Positions 26,777-35,836 of a stretch of DNA of 64,000 nt are shown here, piece by piece; within the stretch, counting starts at the first letter, position 1, and each line of letters opens with the position of its first letter. The DNA comes from Cyanobium sp. FACHB-13342. Its GTDB lineage: Bacteria; Cyanobacteriota; Cyanobacteriia; PCC-6307; Cyanobiaceae. The notes below the pieces were generated by a model. The model saw only the letters and a list, made by a program, of their open reading frames with translations, did not search any database and was not told the DNA's origin. Both the position numbers and the translations under genes were made by a program. The stretch is taken from positions 1-64,000 of the forward strand of contig NZ_JACJRT010000008.1 in assembly GCF_014697415.1 (NCBI RefSeq), given 5' to 3'.

Positions 26777-27838
26777 ATGAAGCGATCTCACCTCTTGCCC
26801 GAGCTGCTCTCAGTTGGGTTGTCCTTGTTGGCTTTGGGTTTTGGAGGCCTGCTGATCCGCGCCAAACTCCAAGATCGTCCCAGCATCAAGGATGATCTTG
26901 TGCTTACGGTCGATGAGCAACGCGCCTTGCCGGATGATGTGATGCCGGTGGTGTTATTGCAGCGTCCTTGGAATGATGAAAACTCCCTGCCTTTTTTAAT
27001 GTTAAAGCTTGTTTTGTCGCGCAGCGGAGAAAAGTATGCCTTGGGTTATGGAGAGACGGTAATGGATACCAAGGATTCCATTCAGCATATTGCCGCGTCC
27101 AAGGGGCTGTCTGCTGGCAACCCCACAGGGCTCAGCGTTGGACTGTTTGGTGCGATCGACGTCTTCAAGCCCGATGTTCTCCGCCTCCCCACTCCTGTTG
27201 ACGGAGGCTTGCTTGGCTTGCGCTTCTCTTGCGTCAACGTACGGCATGGCGATCGTTTCAAGTCGGTGAAATCAGTTCCCGATCTCAAGTCCTATTTGGC
27301 GGTACAGGCGCGCGGTTTCAGCGACGTCCGCGTGCTCGTTGGCAGTGGGCTGCCAACCTATGAAACCGCAGGTCGCTCCTATCTGAACTTATTGGACCAG
27401 GAGCGTGTTGATTATCTACCCCGCGGTCTGGCCAATTTAGAAGAAGAATGTGGGCCGAGGGCCGGCCAGTTGGGCTATGGCAATGTCACGGTTGACCGCC
27501 ATCTGTTGATCGCCTACCCCAATGCCTTTGTGTTTGTCATCAACCCCGACAATCAGCGTCTGAAATTGGCCCTGGAGCGCGGGCTAGCCCGCGCCATGGC
27601 GGATGGCAGCCAGCGGCGCCTCTTGCAGCAGCGTTTTTTCACGCCCTGGCTCAAGCAGACCCTGCGCCTGCGGGATCGGCGTCTGTTGGTGTTGTCCACC
27701 CCGGAAACGGAGGCCTTGCTTCGGCAAACGCCCCCATCGGCCTGGTTGGTGCCCTGGGATCGGTTGCCCCGCTCCGATGCCCCCCCCGTGTCTGCGGGCG
27801 TGCTGTGTCAGGAATCTTTCTTTGCCCCGCTTTGCTGA
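26777..27838 (+). CDS. Membrane-anchored periplasmic solute-binding-like protein
   Basis: 353 residues. An N-terminal hydrophobic anchor (about 9-27) with no lipobox is followed by a periplasmic domain. LRLPTPVDGGLLGLRFSCVN, then ERVDYLPRGLANLEEE, then ANAFVFVINP-like YPNAFVFVINPDN and LERGLARAMADGSQRRLLQQ, give the order typical of type II (amino-acid-like) solute-binding proteins. No ABC permease or ATPase is adjacent. Its immediate partner is the ligand-gated channel-like gene 15 bases upstream, so it may present or sense a ligand for that channel; this is inference. The protein ends with a Pro-rich segment. Confidence 0.62.
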   Translation: MKRSHLLPELLSVGLSLLALGFGGLLIRAKLQDRPSIKDDLVLTVDEQRALPDDVMPVVLLQRPWNDENSLPFLMLKLVLSRSGEKYALGYGETVMDTKDSIQHIAASKGLSAGNPTGLSVGLFGAIDVFKPDVLRLPTPVDGGLLGLRFSCVNVRHGDRFKSVKSVPDLKSYLAVQARGFSDVRVLVGSGLPTYETAGRSYLNLLDQERVDYLPRGLANLEEECGPRAGQLGYGNVTVDRHLLIAYPNAFVFVINPDNQRLKLALERGLARAMADGSQRRLLQQRFFTPWLKQTLRLRDRRLLVLSTPETEALLRQTPPSAWLVPWDRLPRSDAPPVSAGVLCQESFFAPLC

Positions 27839-27865
27839 GCTGACCCTGCCTGGCAGGCTGGGCCG

Positions 27866-29515
27866 ATGACCACCAGCACCACCGCCAGCACCACCCCTCC
27901 CGAACTGGCGGCCCTGGCCGAGGCGGTGGGCCGCCGCCGCAATTTCGCGATCATCTCCCACCCGGATGCGGGCAAGACCACCCTCACCGAGAAGCTCTTG
28001 CTCTACGGGGGAGCGATCCAGCAGGCCGGTGCGGTGAAGGCCAAGGGGGAGCAGCGCAAGGTGACCTCCGACTGGATGGAGCTGGAGAAGCAGCGGGGCA
28101 TCTCGATCACCTCCACCGTGCTGCAGTTCGACTACAGCGGCAGCACGATCAACCTGCTGGACACCCCAGGCCACCAGGACTTTTCGGAAGACACCTACCG
28201 GACGCTGGCCGCCGCCGACAACGCGGTGATGCTCGAAGATGCCGCCAAGGGCCTCGAACCCCAGACCCGCAAGTTGTTTGAGGTGTGCCGCCTGCGCCGC
28301 ATCCCGATCTTCACCTTCATCAACAAGATGGATCGCCCCGGGCGGGAGCCCCTGGAGCTGCTGGATGAAATCGAGCAACAACTTGGCCTGGCCTGCTGGC
28401 CGGTGAACTGGCCCATCGGCAGCGGCGATCGCTTCCGCGGCGTGATCGACCGCCGCAGCCACGATCTGATCCTGTTTGAGCGGGCTGAACGGGGACGTAC
28501 CAGTGAGGAGAAGCGCCTCTCGGTGGCCGAGGCCCGCGCCTCCGGAGCCGTGGAGCCGGAGCTGTTGGACCTGGCCCTGGAGGAATTGGAGTTGCTGGAG
28601 GGCGCCGGCGCCGACCTCGACCTGGACCAGGTGCACGCCGGGGAGCTCAGCCCGGTGTTCTTTGGTTCGGCCATGACCAACTTCGGGGTGCGGCCCTTCC
28701 TCGATGCCTTCCTGGAATTGGCCCAGAAGCCCGTGGCCCGCTCCAGCAGTGCCGGGGTGATCGATCCGATCCGGCCGGGCTTCAGCGGTTTTGTGTTCAA
28801 GCTCCAGGCCAACATGGACCCCCGCCACCGCGACCGGGTGGCTTTCGTGCGGGTGTGCTCCGGCAAATTCGAGAAGGACATGACGGTGCAGCACGCCCGC
28901 ACCGGCAAGGCCATTCGGCTGTCGCGCCCCCAGAAGCTGTTTGGTCAGGACCGGGAGGTGGTGGACGACGCCTATCCCGGCGATGTGATTGGCCTCAACA
29001 ACCCCGGCATGTTTGCCATCGGCGACACCCTCTATCTCGGCCCGAAGGTGGAATACGAGGGGATCCCCTGCTTCAGCCCGGAGATCTTTGCCTGGCTGCG
29101 CAATCCCAACCCCTCGGCCTTCAAAAGCTTCCGCAAGGGGGTGAACGAACTGCGGGAGGAGGGGGCCGTGCAGATCCTGTACGACACCGACCAGAGCAAG
29201 CGCGATCCGATCCTGGCGGCTGTGGGTCAGCTCCAGCTGGAGGTGGTGCAGTACCGGCTCGAACACGAATACGGCGTGCAGACCCGGCTCGAGCCGCTCG
29301 GCTTCACGGTGGCCCGCTGGGTGGTGGGCGGCTGGCCGGCCCTGGAGCAGGTGGGGCGCATCTTTAATTGCAAGACGGTGCGCGATGCCTGGGACCGGCC
29401 GGTGCTGCTGTTCAAGAACGACTGGAACCTGGGCCAGCTGGCCCAGGACCATGCCGATCTGGAGCTCAGTGCGGTGGCACCGGTGGTGAGCGGGGTCGAG
29501 CCCATCAGCCTCTAG
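27866..29515 (+). CDS. prfC: Peptide chain release factor 3
   Basis: A 549-residue translational GTPase that recycles RF1/RF2 from the ribosome. The G1 loop is [15 protein letters not shown], switch/G3 is [18 protein letters not shown] and G4 is [11 protein letters not shown], all intact. Domain III features ([20 protein letters not shown]) follow. Length is normal for the family. It begins 27 bases after the binding-protein-like gene but has much higher GC, so it is probably a separate unit. Confidence 0.96.
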   Translation: MTTSTTASTTPPELAALAEAVGRRRNFAIISHPDAGKTTLTEKLLLYGGAIQQAGAVKAKGEQRKVTSDWMELEKQRGISITSTVLQFDYSGSTINLLDTPGHQDFSEDTYRTLAAADNAVMLEDAAKGLEPQTRKLFEVCRLRRIPIFTFINKMDRPGREPLELLDEIEQQLGLACWPVNWPIGSGDRFRGVIDRRSHDLILFERAERGRTSEEKRLSVAEARASGAVEPELLDLALEELELLEGAGADLDLDQVHAGELSPVFFGSAMTNFGVRPFLDAFLELAQKPVARSSSAGVIDPIRPGFSGFVFKLQANMDPRHRDRVAFVRVCSGKFEKDMTVQHARTGKAIRLSRPQKLFGQDREVVDDAYPGDVIGLNNPGMFAIGDTLYLGPKVEYEGIPCFSPEIFAWLRNPNPSAFKSFRKGVNELREEGAVQILYDTDQSKRDPILAAVGQLQLEVVQYRLEHEYGVQTRLEPLGFTVARWVVGGWPALEQVGRIFNCKTVRDAWDRPVLLFKNDWNLGQLAQDHADLELSAVAPVVSGVEPISL

Positions 29516-29572
29516 TGAGCCACGCCAGCGGCCCGGGCGCGCCAGACTGGGACGTAACGAACCATCACAGCG

Positions 29573-29812
29573 ATGCCGAAGCCTCTCTGGCTGGTGCGTC
29601 CCCGCCCGGACGGGGGCTGCGATTACGTGAGTTTCCTGCCCGCCCAGGGACCCATTGGCGCCATCACGGTGGAGATGCGGGAAGGCAGCCATCTGCCCCC
29701 CCAGCTCCCCCTGCTGAAGCACCGCAAGCGTCTCGGGGCCGAGGAGGCCGAACACTGTCGCCGCCGCCTGCAACAAGAGGCGGGCTTTCGCTCCAGTGAG
29801 CCCCTTTTTTAG
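29573..29812 (+). CDS. Conserved hypothetical small protein
   Basis: 79 residues, basic, beginning MPKPLWLVRPRPDGGCDYV. No recognised domain, signal or membrane segment. A C-terminal stretch of His/Arg/Leu (LLKHRKRLGAEEAEHCRRRLQQ) is predicted helical. Strand and spacing fit a gene between prfC and the CPP1-like gene. Confidence 0.5.
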   Translation: MPKPLWLVRPRPDGGCDYVSFLPAQGPIGAITVEMREGSHLPPQLPLLKHRKRLGAEEAEHCRRRLQQEAGFRSSEPLF

Positions 29813-29905
29813 CCGGTCCTCGATACGCTCCAGTCAGGGAATTCCCCTGGCTTCACCCAGCGGATCTCCTCCGCTGATGTCCCTGGTGCCGCCTCCCGGC
29901 TTCTC

Positions 29906-30583
29906 ATGACCCAACGCTCCGATCAGCCCGCTCCGGCGGCCGAGCCCTCCGGCCCCTATGAACGGCTGGGCGTTGCGGCCGATGCCAGCTTCGATGAGGT
30001 GCAGGCCGCCAAGCTCGCCCGGCTCGAGGAGGTGGGGGACGACACCATGGCCCGCTCCCGGATCGAGGCGGCCTACGACGCGGTGTTGATGGAGCGACTC
30101 AAGGAGCGCCAGCAGGGAAGGGTCAGCAGCGCAGCCAAGACGGCCTCCCAGCGCGAACAACTGGCGCCGCCGCCGCCCCGCCTGGCGGTGCCCTCCCTGC
30201 CCCAGCTCCAGTTGCCCCGGGTGGCCGCCCCCCAGCTCTCCCTGCCGGGCCTGGCCCTGGCGACGGGCCGAGAGCTGTGGTTCCCGCTCGCCACCTCGGG
30301 CGTGCTGTTGTTGGTGCTGCTGCTGGCCCCCGGCTTCCCCCCCGACCTCGTATTGGCCCTGGCCACCGCCATGGCGGTAATCAACCTCCAGTGGCGCCAT
30401 CGCCGCTTCCTGGCGGCGGTGGGCTGGGGCTTTGCCCTGCTGTGCCTGGGCCTGCTGCTGGGGGCGATCCTCACGGGAGCCCTCTCCAGTTCCCTCCCCC
30501 TGGGGCTGCCCCTCTCCCCCCTGCAGGTGCAGAGCCTGCCGGCTTTGCTGTTGCTGTTGCTGGGGGCCCTGCTGCTCGGTTGA
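29906..30583 (+). CDS. CPP1-like chaperone-type membrane protein
   Basis: 225 residues. An N-terminal J-like region (GPYERLGVAADASFDEVQAAKL, then SRIEAAYDAVLMERLKERQQG) is followed by a Pro/Leu-rich linker and four hydrophobic segments. This matches the CPP1 (DUF3353) family, the plastid members of which stabilise protochlorophyllide oxidoreductase. The J-like domain lacks the HPD motif. It probably assists chlorophyll biosynthesis at the membrane, consistent with chlH and acsF nearby. Confidence 0.8.
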   Translation: MTQRSDQPAPAAEPSGPYERLGVAADASFDEVQAAKLARLEEVGDDTMARSRIEAAYDAVLMERLKERQQGRVSSAAKTASQREQLAPPPPRLAVPSLPQLQLPRVAAPQLSLPGLALATGRELWFPLATSGVLLLVLLLAPGFPPDLVLALATAMAVINLQWRHRRFLAAVGWGFALLCLGLLLGAILTGALSSSLPLGLPLSPLQVQSLPALLLLLLGALLLG

Positions 30584-30602
30584 GCGGTGGTCCGCACCCC
30601 GT

Positions 30603-31520
30603 TCAGGCCACGGGCGCCAGTTCGTCAATCAACCCGGCCAGTTCCGCCGCTTCCACGATGTAGGCCGCACTGCAGAAGTGGCAGGTGAGCTCGGCCTGGC
30701 CGTCCTCAGCCAGCATGGCGCTGAGCTCATCGCGCCCCAGCAATTTCAGCGCTCCGACGCTGCGCTCGCGGTTGCAGCGGCACTGGAAGCGCACCGGCGT
30801 GCAGGCGGCGGCATCGTCGAGGGGCTGGGGGTCGAGGTCGGGAAAGATGTCTTCGAGCAGGCTGTGCAGGTGGCCCTCGCACTCCGCCAGCCGCTGGCTG
30901 AAGTGCTGCACCTCCCGGCAGCGGGCCTCCAGCAGGGCCACCAGCGCCGGCTCGCGGGCGGCCTTGGGCAGCACCTGCACCAGCACGCCACCGCTGCAGC
31001 GCACGCCGCTGCTGTCGATCTGCTCCCCCACAAACACCGCCGAGGGGGTCTGCTCGGAGTGGAGCAGGTAGGAGGCCAGGTCGTCGCCAATGCCACCGCT
31101 CACCAGCTCCACCGTCGAGCTGAACGGTTCCCCTTCTCCCAGGTCGCGCACCACGTGCAGGTAGCCCGTGCCGGTGGCGGTGCGGAAGTCGAACTGGGAC
31201 AGGCCGTCCGGTCCGGTGACGGGATCGAGTTCCAGGGCTGGATGGCCCACGTAGCCGCGCACCGTGCCATCCCGGCCCGCATCCACCATCAGCCCCCGAA
31301 GCGGCCCATCCGACTGGATGCGCAGGTTGACCCGGCCGTGGGCCACCTTCATGGAGCTGGCCAGCAGCAAGCCGGCCGTCATGGCGCGCCCCAGCAGGGC
31401 GCTGGTGAGGAAGGAGAGGCCGTGGCGCTCCCGGGCGCAGCGGCTGGTGTGGCTGGTGCTGACGGCCACCAGACGGATGCCGCCTCCGGCGGCCGTGGCC
31501 CGCAGCAGCTGGTCGCTCAA
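30603..31520 (-). CDS. hslO: Hsp33 redox-regulated chaperone
   Basis: 305 residues from a TTG whose last two bases overlap the TGA of the upstream ATPase gene (TTGA), so the pair is translationally coupled. It prevents aggregation of unfolded proteins under oxidation. The zinc/redox switch cysteines are present as FQCRCNRE and TCHFCSAAY in the C-terminal part (CxC and CxxC). Length and the conserved [15 protein letters not shown] region fit the family. Confidence 0.94.
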   Translation of the reverse strand: MSDQLLRATAAGGGIRLVAVSTSHTSRCARERHGLSFLTSALLGRAMTAGLLLASSMKVAHGRVNLRIQSDGPLRGLMVDAGRDGTVRGYVGHPALELDPVTGPDGLSQFDFRTATGTGYLHVVRDLGEGEPFSSTVELVSGGIGDDLASYLLHSEQTPSAVFVGEQIDSSGVRCSGGVLVQVLPKAAREPALVALLEARCREVQHFSQRLAECEGHLHSLLEDIFPDLDPQPLDDAAACTPVRFQCRCNRERSVGALKLLGRDELSAMLAEDGQAELTCHFCSAAYIVEAAELAGLIDELAPVA

Positions 31521-32179
31521 GGCTCTCCGTCCTGGGGTGAAGGCATCGTAAGGATTGGCTGCTGGAGCACGCCCTGCTCGAGGCGCCAGCCGTCGTTGCT
31601 GACGCCCCGGAACAGGTCGGGTTCGTGGGTCACCACCAGCACCGCCCGCTCCTGGGCCAGGGCGGCCAGCAGCTCCAGGATCTCGCCCCGCACGGCCCAG
31701 TCCAGGCCGGCGGTGGGCTCATCCAGCAGCAGCACCCGGGGGTTGCGCAGCAGCTGCACCGCCAGGGCCAGCCGCCGCTGTTGGCCCCCGCTGAGCTGCT
31801 CCGGCGCCTGCTGCAGCGACAGGCCCTCCAGCCCCACCAGGGTGAGCACCTCCTGGGCCTGGTCGGCGGTGAGCCGCCGGTGCCCCAGCTTCAGCTCCTG
31901 GCCCACGCTGAGGCCGAGGAAATGGCGCTCCGGGAACTGGAACACCAGCCCGCACAGCCAGCGACGCTGGCGGCCGTTGAGCGGTTGGCCCTCCCAGAGC
32001 ACGGTGCCGCTGCTGGGTTCGGCCAGGCCGCTGATCACGTCCAGCAGGGTGGTTTTGCCGCTGCCGCTGCGGCCGGCCACCAGGGCGACGCGGCCAGCCG
32101 GCACGGTCAGGCTGACGTCACGCAGCACCGGTTGGGCCGCCGTGGCCGGGTGGTAGCTGACGTTGCGGAGCTCGAGCAT
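31517..32179 (-). CDS. Ecf/CbiO-type ABC transporter ATP-binding protein
   Basis: 220 residues from the ATG at 32179 ([11 protein letters not shown]). Walker [11 protein letters not shown]-loop [10 protein letters not shown], signature LSGGQQRR and Walker [13 protein letters not shown] are intact. The FPE around the Q-loop is typical of energy-coupling-factor ATPases and of cyanobacterial/plastid stand-alone homologues. No permease is adjacent. It is coupled to hslO; substrate unknown. Confidence 0.85.
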   Translation of the reverse strand: MLELRNVSYHPATAAQPVLRDVSLTVPAGRVALVAGRSGSGKTTLLDVISGLAEPSSGTVLWEGQPLNGRQRRWLCGLVFQFPERHFLGLSVGQELKLGHRRLTADQAQEVLTLVGLEGLSLQQAPEQLSGGQQRRLALAVQLLRNPRVLLLDEPTAGLDWAVRGEILELLAALAQERAVLVVTHEPDLFRGVSNDGWRLEQGVLQQPILTMPSPQDGEP

Positions 32180-32239
32180 GGCTCCAGCATGCCGGCGGGC
32201 GAGTTTGATGGGGGCACCGTTTCCTGTTGCCCCGTCGTC

Positions 32240-32719
32240 ATGGAGGTGCGCTTCCGCGAATTCAACCCCTTCAACTGCTGGATCTGGATGCGCTTCCCCC
32301 ACCCGGTTGGGGCGGGTGAGCGGGGGTACCTGGAAACCACCTTTGACAGCTGGTTTTTCCTCGGCAAGCTGGGCGGCTTCAACGCCGAAAATCTCCAGGC
32401 CCATGAGGAGGGGGCGGAGCTGGGCTGGATTGCCTACAACCACGACAGTGCGGCGGCGGCCCTGCCGGCCCTGATGCACAACATGGGCCCGATGGAATAC
32501 CAGGACAACTGGGCCCGCTGCTGGGTGGACCTGGGTACCAGTGATGCCTTTGCCCTCGATGTGCTGATCAATGCCCTCGGGCAGCTCAACAACGACGTGC
32601 TCGAACTGGAGGAGCTGCTGATCGGCGGGCTCAACGACGACTGGCCGATCGAAGACCAGCCCGAGGCGATGTTTGCCGGTCTCGATGGCCTCGACTCGGG
32701 CGACCCCGAGGACGACTAG
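32240..32719 (+). CDS. DUF3531 family protein
   Basis: 159 residues from the ATG at 32240 (MEVRFREFNPFNCWIWMRF). Rich in aromatic residues, with TTFDSWFFLGKLGGFNAENLQ and MGPMEYQDNWARCWVDLGTSD, the pattern of the cyanobacterial and plastid DUF3531 family. It ends in a very acidic tail (DSGDPEDD). Function unknown. It is 7 bases upstream of rsmE, so the two are likely co-transcribed, and it is divergent from the Ecf ATPase gene. Confidence 0.8.
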   Translation: MEVRFREFNPFNCWIWMRFPHPVGAGERGYLETTFDSWFFLGKLGGFNAENLQAHEEGAELGWIAYNHDSAAAALPALMHNMGPMEYQDNWARCWVDLGTSDAFALDVLINALGQLNNDVLELEELLIGGLNDDWPIEDQPEAMFAGLDGLDSGDPEDD

Positions 32720-32726
32720 GCCCCCG

Positions 32727-33491
32727 GTGGTGCGGGAACTACGGCGGCTGTTGATTCCTCCCGGGCGGCTGGCGGCGAGCGGTGGGGCGCTGCCGCTGGA
32801 GCGGCAGGAGGCCCACTACCTGGGCCGGGTGCTGCGGCTGCGGCCCGGCGATCGCTTTGCCGTGGTGGATGGGGTGGGTCAGCTCTGGAGCGCGGTCCTG
32901 CGTCAGGCCGATCGGGCCGAGCTCGAGCAGCCCCTGGCGGCCCCGCTGGAGCAGGCGCCGGCGCCAGCTCCGCCCCTGGAGCTGGCGGTGGCCCTGCCAC
33001 GCCGTGATGGGGACGTGCTGCTGCGGATGGTGGTTGAACTGGGGATCGATCGGTTCACGCCGCTGCAGGCCGAGCGCAGCGTCGGGCCTGAACCCCTCAA
33101 GCCGGAGCGTGGGGCCACCATCCTGCGGGAGGCGCTGGAGCAGTGCGAGCGCCTGTGGCAGCCCCAGCTGGCCGCGGCCGAGCAAGCCCTGGCGCTTTTG
33201 GCGAAAACGCCGCCGTCTGGCCCGGGGCGGGGTCTGCTGGCCACCACCCGCCGCAGCGGCACTCCCCTGCTGCTGGAGGCGCTGGCCAACCTGGCTGCCG
33301 ATCCGGAGCGCCTGCGGGCCGGCGTCACCGTGGCCATCGGGCCTGAGGGCGGCTGGAGTCCGGCGGAGGAGGCCCTGGCCCTGGAGCACGGCTGGCAGCC
33401 CGTGAGCCTGGGGGCAACGATTCTCCGTTCCAGCACGGCCGCGGTCACCGCCGCGGCACTGCTCAGCCATTGGCGTGAACAGTTGGCGTGA
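32727..33491 (+). CDS. rsmE: 16S rRNA (uracil-1498-N3)-methyltransferase
   Basis: 254 residues from one of two tandem GTG codons (32727/32730) just after the DUF3531 stop. It methylates U1498 of 16S rRNA. The SPOUT knot motif AIGPEGGWSPAEEALA and the C-terminal SLGATILRSSTAAVTA are intact, as is the N-terminal RRLLIPPGR and HYLGRVLRL region. The stop codon lies inside a 13-bp tandem repeat (33470-33508). Confidence 0.93.
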   Translation: MVRELRRLLIPPGRLAASGGALPLERQEAHYLGRVLRLRPGDRFAVVDGVGQLWSAVLRQADRAELEQPLAAPLEQAPAPAPPLELAVALPRRDGDVLLRMVVELGIDRFTPLQAERSVGPEPLKPERGATILREALEQCERLWQPQLAAAEQALALLAKTPPSGPGRGLLATTRRSGTPLLLEALANLAADPERLRAGVTVAIGPEGGWSPAEEALALEHGWQPVSLGATILRSSTAAVTAAALLSHWREQLA

Positions 33492-33517
33492 GCTGTTGGC
33501 GTGAGCAGTTGGCTGGG
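33470..33517. repeat. 13-bp tandem repeat across the rsmE stop codon
   Basis: Three near-identical units of TTGGCGTGA(A/G)C(A/T)G at 33470, 33483 and 33496, followed by a partial unit. The rsmE TGA lies in the second unit. The unit length is not a multiple of three. Confidence 0.85.
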
Positions 33518-33559
33518 TAGGGGGCTAGGTGCTTGGCGGCGTTGCTGGGGCCTGGGCGT

Positions 33560-33952
33560 TCAGTTGCGGAACATGCCTGAGGCCATCTCCTTGAAGCCGG
33601 CCAGGTTGGCGCCGGCCAGGCGGCGACGGCTGCGCAGGGCGTTGGCGGGGTTGAGGCAGTCGGGAGCGAAGGTGGCCAGGCTCGGGGGGGGCAGGGCCTC
33701 CTGGGCCGCCCGCAGTTCGGCGGCGATGGCCTCGGCGGTGGTGGGGCTGGCCGCTGCGTTGCCCGGCAGGGGCTGGGTGCTGGCTGCGGTCTCGACTGGC
33801 TTGGCGACGGCCGCCTTGGCCTCGCCTGGGTTGGAGGCGGTTGGCTTCGCGTCGGCCTTGGCCGGCTTGGCTTCGGCGATGGTCACCGTGGCCGGCGTGG
33901 CGCCCTCGCTGCCCAGGTCCAGAAAAAAGGAGGCCTTGCGGTTGAACACCAT
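33560..33952 (-). CDS. Conserved hypothetical protein
   Basis: 130 residues from the ATG at 33952 (a GTG precedes it). The N-terminus MVFNRKASFFLDLGSEGATP and the C-terminus CLNPANALRSRRRLAGANLAG look conserved, whereas the middle is a low-complexity Ala/Lys/Pro linker (AKPAKADAKPTASN). Some members of this type are described only in picocyanobacteria. It is soluble with no signal peptide; function unknown. Confidence 0.6.
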   Translation of the reverse strand: MVFNRKASFFLDLGSEGATPATVTIAEAKPAKADAKPTASNPGEAKAAVAKPVETAASTQPLPGNAAASPTTAEAIAAELRAAQEALPPPSLATFAPDCLNPANALRSRRRLAGANLAGFKEMASGMFRN

Positions 33953-34067
33953 CACGGCAGCAGCGTCGTAAGGCGATTATCCGCTGCCCGCTTGCCCGGG
34001 CGGCTGGGCCGTCGCGCTGTGCAACACACTTTGATGGCGCCCCCGCACCGAATCAACCCGCCCATTC

Positions 34068-34907
34068 GTGCTCCTCTCCGCCCCGGTGCTCAGCCCTTCC
34101 GTGCTCACTGTTCCAGTGCTCTTCGCCCCTGACCTGGCCACCGCGACTGGTTTGGTGGCCCCCCAGACCTGGAGCCACTGGCTGGTGGCCCTGGCGCTCA
34201 ACACCGTGCTGATCGCCCTGGCCCAGCGCCTGCCCCTGCTCACCCGGGCCGGCTGGGTGCATGCCGGTGCCCTTGGCAGCCTGCTGTGGGGCTGCCTGGG
34301 CCCCCGGGGGTGGCTGGCGGTGGTGCTGTACCTGGCCCTGGGATCTCTGGTCACCCGCCTGGGCTTTCGCACCAAGCAGGCCCGCGGCCTGGCGGAGGGC
34401 CGCGGCGGGGCCCGGGGGCCGGAGAACGTCTGGGGCTCGGCGGCAACGGGTGCCCTGCTGGCCATGGCCGCCGCCCTGGCGACACCCCCGCTCCACCCCT
34501 TGCTGCTGCTCGGCTTTGCCGCCAGTTTTGCCGCCAAATTGGCCGACACCTGTGGCAGTGAGATCGGCAAGCGCTGGGGACGCCACACGGTGCTGATCAC
34601 CACCCTGCGGCCCGTGCCGCCGGGGACGGAAGGGGCCATCAGCCTGGAAGGCACCGCCGCCAGCCTGGTGGGCAGTGCCCTGATGGCGGCTCTGATGGCG
34701 GGCCTTGGCCTGATCGCCGGCCGTGACGCCTGGCTGCTGGTGACCCTGGTGGGCCTGGGGGCCACGCTGATCGAAAGCCTGATCGGCGCCAGTGCCCAGC
34801 AGCGCTGGCCCTGGCTCAGCAACGAGCTGGTGAACGGCCTTCAGACGGCGATTGCCGCAGGGCTGGCGCTGCTGTTGGCGCCGTTGGTGCGGGTGGCCGT
34901 CTCCTGA
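34068..34907 (+). CDS. DUF92/VTE6-like membrane protein
   Basis: 279 residues with about six hydrophobic segments. The signature RTKQARGLAEGRGGARGPENVWGSA, followed by FAASFAAKLADTCGSEIGKRWG, is DUF92. Plant VTE6 of this family is a phytyl-phosphate kinase that recycles phytol from chlorophyll into tocopherol and phylloquinone, so a phytol-recycling role is plausible. The exact start is uncertain (34068, or internal alternatives before residue 35). The last 67 bases overlap the convergent sigma-factor gene. Confidence 0.78.
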   Translation: MLLSAPVLSPSVLTVPVLFAPDLATATGLVAPQTWSHWLVALALNTVLIALAQRLPLLTRAGWVHAGALGSLLWGCLGPRGWLAVVLYLALGSLVTRLGFRTKQARGLAEGRGGARGPENVWGSAATGALLAMAAALATPPLHPLLLLGFAASFAAKLADTCGSEIGKRWGRHTVLITTLRPVPPGTEGAISLEGTAASLVGSALMAALMAGLGLIAGRDAWLLVTLVGLGATLIESLIGASAQQRWPWLSNELVNGLQTAIAAGLALLLAPLVRVAVS

Positions 34908-35722
34908 AGCCAGACCAGCAGGGCCTCCCCCTGGCGCTGGGCCTGGCGGCTGGTGAGCTGTAGCTCCAGGGCCAGTTCGCTCCAGCTCAGCCCGTCGAAC
35001 CAGTGTCCCTGCAGCAGCCGCTGCTCCAGCTGGCTGAGTTGGGTCAGCTGGGCGTGCAGCCAGCGGCAGCGACTGGGGTTCTGCTCCCGCTGGCCGGTTT
35101 CCGGTGCGGCCAGCTGGTCGAGCAGGCAGCCGCCTGCCTCGCCATCACCCTCGCTGAGGGGCGCATCCAGGCTGCGCACCTGCAGGGCCCGCTGCACCGC
35201 AGCGGCCTCGTCCAGCTGGGCTGGGCGGCAACCGAGAGCGTCTGCCAGGGCCGCCGGCGCCAGGGGGTCCAGCCCCTGGCTGCGGCGCTGCTCCTGCAGG
35301 CGGCGGGCCCGTTGCTGCAGTTCCCGCAGCCGCCGGGGGGTGTGCAGGGGCTGGCCGTGGTCGCGCACGTCGTGGAGCATGGCGCCCCGGATGTAGGGCA
35401 CGGCAAAGCTGCTGAAGTTGCAGCCCTGGCGCAGGTCGAAGGCCTCCACGGCCCGGATCAGGCCCAGGCTCCCTGCCGACACCAGCTCGTCGAAGGGCTG
35501 GCCGCTGTGCTGGCTCTGGCGCTGGGCCACCATCCGCACCAGGGCGAGGTTGTGCTCCACCAGGGCATTGCGCCACCACAGGCGGGTGGCGGCATCGGGG
35601 CTGGCCGCCATGGCCTCGAGCCAGCTGCGGTTGCGGGTATGCAGCTGGGAGGGGCCCAGATCATCGCCGCCGTGCTGGGGCGGGCAGGGGCTGGCGGAGC
35701 GGCGCAGGGGGGCGTGGGGCAT
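34841..35722 (-). CDS. RNA polymerase sigma factor, sigma-70 family (group 3-like)
   Basis: 293 residues. Region 2 is clear: HNLALVRMVAQR, then FDELVSAGSLGLIRAVEAFD and FSSFAVPYIRGAMLHDVRDHG, the last resembling SigF/SigG-type group 3 factors rather than the housekeeping STYAYWWIRQ form. A helix-turn-helix region 4 at about 225-270 (DGLSWSELALELQLTSRQAQR) is shorter and more divergent. It directs RNA polymerase to a special promoter set. No anti-sigma gene is adjacent. Its 3' end overlaps the DUF92 gene by 67 bases. Confidence 0.87.
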   Translation of the reverse strand: MPHAPLRRSASPCPPQHGGDDLGPSQLHTRNRSWLEAMAASPDAATRLWWRNALVEHNLALVRMVAQRQSQHSGQPFDELVSAGSLGLIRAVEAFDLRQGCNFSSFAVPYIRGAMLHDVRDHGQPLHTPRRLRELQQRARRLQEQRRSQGLDPLAPAALADALGCRPAQLDEAAAVQRALQVRSLDAPLSEGDGEAGGCLLDQLAAPETGQREQNPSRCRWLHAQLTQLSQLEQRLLQGHWFDGLSWSELALELQLTSRQAQRQGEALLVWLQETATRTNGANSSASPAAIAV

Positions 35723-35836
35723 GGGGATGAAACGTCGGTGTTTTCACCGTCGCCGCGGCATCCCCCCGGCCCGTTCCCCTCGCCGAGGGATTGGCTGTCA
35801 CCCGAATGGGGGATGGGCCTGGCTCCCGCCTTGCCC

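Noticed and set aside
27584-29776. 730-residue open frame on the minus strand opposite prfC
   Set aside because: Antisense shadow; the prfC GTPase motifs on the plus strand are complete.
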